Assembly: GCF_036826855.1 (NCBI RefSeq)
Contig: NZ_CP104578.1
Coordinates: 3,100,001-3,164,000 of the forward strand
DNA: 64,000 bases
Direction of reading: 5' to 3'
Source of the DNA: Streptomyces sp. SJL17-4
GTDB lineage: Bacteria; Actinomycetota; Actinomycetes; Streptomycetales; Streptomycetaceae
The notes beneath the pieces are model-generated. The model worked only from the letters and a program-made list of their open reading frames with translations, was not told the origin of the DNA and did not search any database. Shown here piece after piece: positions 59,825-64,000 of this stretch. The stretch's first letter is position 1. Each line of letters starts with the position of its first letter. The position numbers and the translations under genes were made by a program.

Positions 59825-60926
59825 TCAGTGCACCGGCACGACCTGCTTCTCCTCGGCGAAGTGGCACGCCGAGAGGTGGGCGGCCGGGGTGTCCTGGCCG
59901 TCGAAGCGCTGCGGGATCGCCAGGAGCGGCGTCTCCTGCGAGCACTTCTCCTGCGCCTTCCAGCAACGGGTGCGGAAGCTGCAGCCCGACGGCGGGTTCG
60001 CCGGCGAGGGGACGTCACCGGTCAGGATGATCCGCTCGCGGTGCGCGCGGGCCTCCGGGTCCGGCACCGGCACCGCGGAGAGCAGCGCCTGGGTGTACGG
60101 GTGCGTCGGGTGCTCGTAGATCTGCTCGTCCGTACCGATCTCGGCCATCTTGCCGAGGTACATGACGCCGACGCGGTCCGAGATGTGCCGGACGATCGAC
60201 AGGTCGTGCGCGATGAAGACGTAGGACAGGTTGTACTCGTCCTGGAGCTTCTCCATCAGGTTGATGACCTGCGCCTGGACGGAGACGTCCAGGGCCGAGA
60301 CCGGCTCGTCGCAGATGATGATCTCCGGGTTGAGCGCGAGGCCTCGGGCGATGCCGATGCGCTGGCGCTGACCGCCGGAGAACTGGTGCGGGTACCGGTT
60401 GATGTACTCGGGGTTCAGACCGACGACATCGAGCAGCTCCTGCACCTTGCGGCGCCGGTCACCCTTCGGGGCCACCTCGGGGTGGATGTCGAAGGGCTCC
60501 CCGATGATGTCGCCGACCGTCATCCGCGGGTTGAGCGAGGTGTACGGGTCCTGGAACACCATCTGGATGTTGCGGCGGACGGCCTTCAGCGCGCGCCCGG
60601 ACAGCTTGGTGATGTCCTGGCCCTTGTAGAAGACCTCGCCCGCGGTCGCCTTCTCCAGGTTCATCAGCAGCTTGGCGACCGTGGACTTGCCACAGCCGGA
60701 CTCGCCGACGATGCCGAGGGTCTCGCCCTGGTAGAGGTCGAAGGAGACCCCGTCCACGGCCTTGACCGCGCCGACCTGCCGCTTGAAGAGGATGCCCTGC
60801 GTCAGCGGGAAGTGCTTCTTCAGGTCGCGCACCTGGAGGATCGGCTCGCCGCGCTGGACCGGAGCCTCGATGGCGGCTACGGCCTCCGCCTCGGACGCGG
60901 CCACGGCCTCGTCGTTCTTGCTGAGG

Positions 60927-60934
<8 letters not shown>
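59825..60934 (-). CDS. Peptide ABC transporter ATP-binding protein (OppF type), right operon
   Basis: A 369-residue ATPase. Walker [10 protein letters not shown], signature [12 protein letters not shown], Walker [13 protein letters not shown] (Cys in place of Ala of the left copy) and the C-terminal Cys set ([15 protein letters not shown]) are present. It is highly similar to the 53873-55006 protein, showing recent or conserved duplication. By position and type it resembles BldKE of S. coelicolor. ATG 60934 overlaps the partner ATPase by 8 bp. Confidence 0.92.
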
Positions 60935-61985
<1,051 letters not shown>

Positions 61986-62002
61986 TGCGTTCGTCCTTAC
62001 TC

Positions 62003-62953
62003 TCAGCGCAGCTTCGGGTCGAAGGCGTCACGGACCGCGTCGCCGAGCATGATGAAGGCGAGCACCGTGATAGTGAGCATTCCGGACGGGAACAGCAGCG
62101 GGTGCAGACCCGACGAGATGCGGTCCTGCGCCTCGGAGATCATCACGCCCCAGGAGATGGCCGGGGGCCTGATGCCGATACCCAGGAAGCTCAGGGTCGC
62201 TTCCGCGCCGATGACCGCACCGAGCGAGATCGTGGCGACCACGATCAGCGGGGTGACGGAGTTCGGCAGGACGTGACGGAACATCATCCGCGAGGTGGAG
62301 GCACCGAGCGAGCGGGCGGCGGCCACGTAGTCGGCCTGCTTGACCTGCATCACGGCGCCGCGCATGACGCGGGCCATGGACATCCAGCCGACCGCGGTCA
62401 GCGTGAGGACCACGGCCATCACGCCGGCGTTGCGCATGCCCTTCTCGTCACGGAAGTTGTTCAGGATGACGATCGCGGCGAGCAGCAGCGGCAGTCCGAA
62501 GAAGACGTTGGTGACGAACGAGAGGAGGGCGTCCGTCCACTTGCCGAAGAAACCGCCGAGGACACCCACGAGGCCGCCGATGACCAGGGAGAAGGCGGTC
62601 GTCAGCACACCCACGATGATCGAGTTGCGGGTGCCGTGGATGGTCTGCGAATAGACGTCGCAGCCCTGGAAGTTGTAGCCGAACCAGGCGCTGCCGCTGG
62701 GGCCCTCCATCGAGTGCTTCAGGTCGCACGCGAGCGGGTCGACACTGGTGAAGAGGCTCGGGAAGGCGGCGATGGACAGGATCCCGACGATGAGGACCGC
62801 CGAGACGATGAACATCGGGTTGCGGACCAGGTCCCGGAAGGCGTCCTGCGCGAGACTGCGGGTCTTCTCCTGCTTGGCCGGGGCCTGAGCGGGCGCGGTG
62901 GGGCCGGCGGGGTCGCCGACGGCCGTGTCGGTCTTCTGGGTCGTGTCACTCAT
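62003..62953 (-). CDS. Peptide ABC transporter permease (OppC type), right operon
   Basis: A 316-residue permease. An Ala/Pro/Lys-rich N-terminus precedes helix 1 (MFIVSAVLIVGILSIAAF), the Cys pair in LACDLK and FQGCDVYS, and the docking motif ARSLGASTSRMMFRHVLPN. The layout and Cys pair match the left-operon OppC. ATG 62953 overlaps the upstream permease by 8 bp. Confidence 0.9.
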   Translation of the reverse strand: MSDTTQKTDTAVGDPAGPTAPAQAPAKQEKTRSLAQDAFRDLVRNPMFIVSAVLIVGILSIAAFPSLFTSVDPLACDLKHSMEGPSGSAWFGYNFQGCDVYSQTIHGTRNSIIVGVLTTAFSLVIGGLVGVLGGFFGKWTDALLSFVTNVFFGLPLLLAAIVILNNFRDEKGMRNAGVMAVVLTLTAVGWMSMARVMRGAVMQVKQADYVAAARSLGASTSRMMFRHVLPNSVTPLIVVATISLGAVIGAEATLSFLGIGIRPPAISWGVMISEAQDRISSGLHPLLFPSGMLTITVLAFIMLGDAVRDAFDPKLR

Positions 62954-63872
62954 AGCGAATCCTCGGGTCAAGCACGGCGTACAGCATGTCCACGACCAGC
63001 GCAGAGATCAGATAGACGAGCACCAGCAGGCTGACGAATCCGACGACCGCCGGTCCGTCCTCCACGTTCAGCGAGGTGAACAGCTGGTAGCCCACGCCGG
63101 GGATGTTGAAGATGCCCTCGGTGACGATGGCGCCGCCCATGAGGGAGCCGAGGTCGGCGCCCAGGTAGGTGACGACCGGGATCAGCGAGTTGCGCAGCAC
63201 GTGGATGCCGATGACCCGGCTCTTCGGCAGGCCCTTGGCCTTCGCGGTGCGGATGTAGTCGGCACGGAGGTTCTCCGCGACCGACGCCCGTGCGAGACGC
63301 GCGATGTAGGCGAGCGACACCGAGCCGAGCACCATACCCGGCAGCAGATAGCTGGAGAAACCGTCGTCGGTACCGGAGACGGGGAACAGTCCCCATTCCA
63401 TGCCGAAGAAGGTCTGCGTGACATTGCCGAGCACGAAGATCGGGACGGCGATGACGGTCAGGGTGGAGACGAGCACCAGGTTGTCCATGAAGCTGCCGCG
63501 GCGCATGCCCGCGAGCACGCCGGCGACGACGCCGATGACGAGCTCGAAGGTGAAGGCCACACCGGCGACCTTCAGCGTCTCGGGCCAGGCCTCGGCGAGA
63601 AGCTCGACGATGGGCCGGCCCTGGTTGATGGACTCACCGAAGTCGCCCTGGAGCAGGCCGCTGAAGTAGTACCAGTACCTCACGAAGAACGGGTCGTCGA
63701 GGTGGTACTGCGCGGTGAGCGTCGCTCTGATGTTGTCAGGTACGGGCTTCTCGCCGTACAGGTTCTGGATGGGGTCGCCACCCATCTGCGTGACGAGAAA
63801 ATAGACGATCAACGTGGTGCCGATGAAGACGGGCACCATCTGAAGGATTCGTCGGATGACGAACCGGCCCAT
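62946..63872 (-). CDS. Peptide ABC transporter permease (OppB type), right operon
   Basis: A 308-residue permease beginning MGRFVIRRILQMVPVFIG, with six helices and the docking motif AKAKGLPKSRVIGIHVLRN. It has no Cys pair in the first loop, unlike the left copy. It starts at ATG 63872 with GAGGAGGATCC upstream. A hairpin separates it from the binding-protein gene upstream, as in the left operon. Confidence 0.92.
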   Translation of the reverse strand: MGRFVIRRILQMVPVFIGTTLIVYFLVTQMGGDPIQNLYGEKPVPDNIRATLTAQYHLDDPFFVRYWYYFSGLLQGDFGESINQGRPIVELLAEAWPETLKVAGVAFTFELVIGVVAGVLAGMRRGSFMDNLVLVSTLTVIAVPIFVLGNVTQTFFGMEWGLFPVSGTDDGFSSYLLPGMVLGSVSLAYIARLARASVAENLRADYIRTAKAKGLPKSRVIGIHVLRNSLIPVVTYLGADLGSLMGGAIVTEGIFNIPGVGYQLFTSLNVEDGPAVVGFVSLLVLVYLISALVVDMLYAVLDPRIRYE

Positions 63873-63890
63873 GGATCCTCCTCGCGAGAA

Positions 63891-63923
63891 GCGGCGGGGG
63901 CTGGTGTTGCCCGCCCCCGCCGC
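63891..63923 (-). terminator. Intercistronic hairpin, right peptide operon
   Basis: GCGGCGGGGGC (63891-63901) pairs with GCCCCCGCCGC (63913-63923), between the binding-protein stop and the permease start; same position as the hairpin in the left operon. Confidence 0.6.
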
Positions 63924-63963
63924 CGTTCTCGACTCTTAAAAGTGGGTCAGATGCCTGAGGCTG

Positions 63964-64000
63964 TTAGGCCTTGGAGATCTTGGTGACGTCGACCCGGTTG
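63964..64000 (-). CDS. Substrate-binding protein of the right peptide operon, C-terminal end
   Basis: Only the last 11 codons (NRVDVTKISKA) and a TAA stop are in the window. The position, 91 bp before the OppB-type permease gene, and the similar hairpin make it the binding lipoprotein of this operon, the BldKB-like component. This is inferred from gene order, because the remaining sequence is outside the window. Confidence 0.6.
   Translation of the reverse strand, partial: NRVDVTKISKA

Overview
The window is chromosomal DNA from a high-GC actinobacterium, almost certainly a Streptomyces. Genuine genes have a strong G/C bias at third codon positions, starts are often GTG, and the gene set is actinobacterial: mycothiol deacetylase MshB, DUF3107, DUF3117 and DUF6758 proteins, an SigE/RseA/HtrA/TatB block and peptide ABC transporters of the BldK type. 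Gene order also recalls the Mycobacterium tuberculosis segment that runs from mshB through fdxC-dapC, dapE, the LOG gene, folP2, tag, DUF3117, sigE-rseA-htrA-tatB and mrp to corA. That comparison is from memory. I saw no phage, plasmid or CRISPR locus and no secondary-metabolite cluster.

Layout, left to right. 1-11.8 kb: the start of a repeat-linker protein, an alpha/beta hydrolase, an acidic small protein, a TetR regulator, a DUF3107 protein, a ferritin-like protein, a DEAD-box helicase with a very long repetitive basic tail, a second hydrolase, an NYN-domain protein, a MarC-family membrane protein and a PHP phosphoesterase. 11.8-20.7 kb: a zinc-ribbon DUF6758 protein, an MFS exporter, a SUFU-domain protein, then CorA with a leader that encodes a small peptide, a lipoprotein, an MgtE-like soluble protein overlapping a DUF1003 gene, and the Fe-S carrier Mrp. 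20.7-27 kb: TatB, HtrA-like protease, anti-sigma factor and ECF sigma factor, with a divergent O-methyltransferase and DUF3117. 27-40 kb: enoyl-CoA hydratase, two tandem secreted FG-GAP proteins, Tag glycosylase, a DivIVA-motif protein, a FolP2-type protein, a LOG protein, DapE, a lysozyme-like protein, a secreted Ala/Gly-rich protein, DapC with ferredoxin FdxA, a GNAT and a transglutaminase-like protein. 40-43.6 kb: two tandem membrane Ser/Thr kinases. 43.6-44.7 kb: a tRNA-like gene and an 870-bp imperfect palindrome without genes. 44.7-53.6 kb: small secreted and membrane proteins, a VanW/YoaR-like cell-wall protein, MshB and an S9 peptidase. 53.9-64 kb: two consecutive five-gene oligopeptide ABC operons, the second cut by the window edge.

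Working together: DapC and DapE belong to lysine/diaminopimelate synthesis, with FdxA beside DapC. SigE and its overlapping anti-sigma gene, HtrA and TatB form an envelope-stress and export block. CorA, the MgtE-like protein and DUF1003 lie within 5 kb and suggest magnesium or ion homeostasis. The peptide importers would serve nutrition or developmental signalling (BldK-like). Many genes have a -10-like hexamer 6-7 nt before the start codon, which suggests leaderless transcripts.

The most unusual items are the 43754-44625 palindrome with TIR-bounded units, the neighbouring tRNA-like gene with an odd acceptor stem, the peptide-encoding corA leader, and two probable rare start codons (CTG for the helicase, ATT for the O-methyltransferase).
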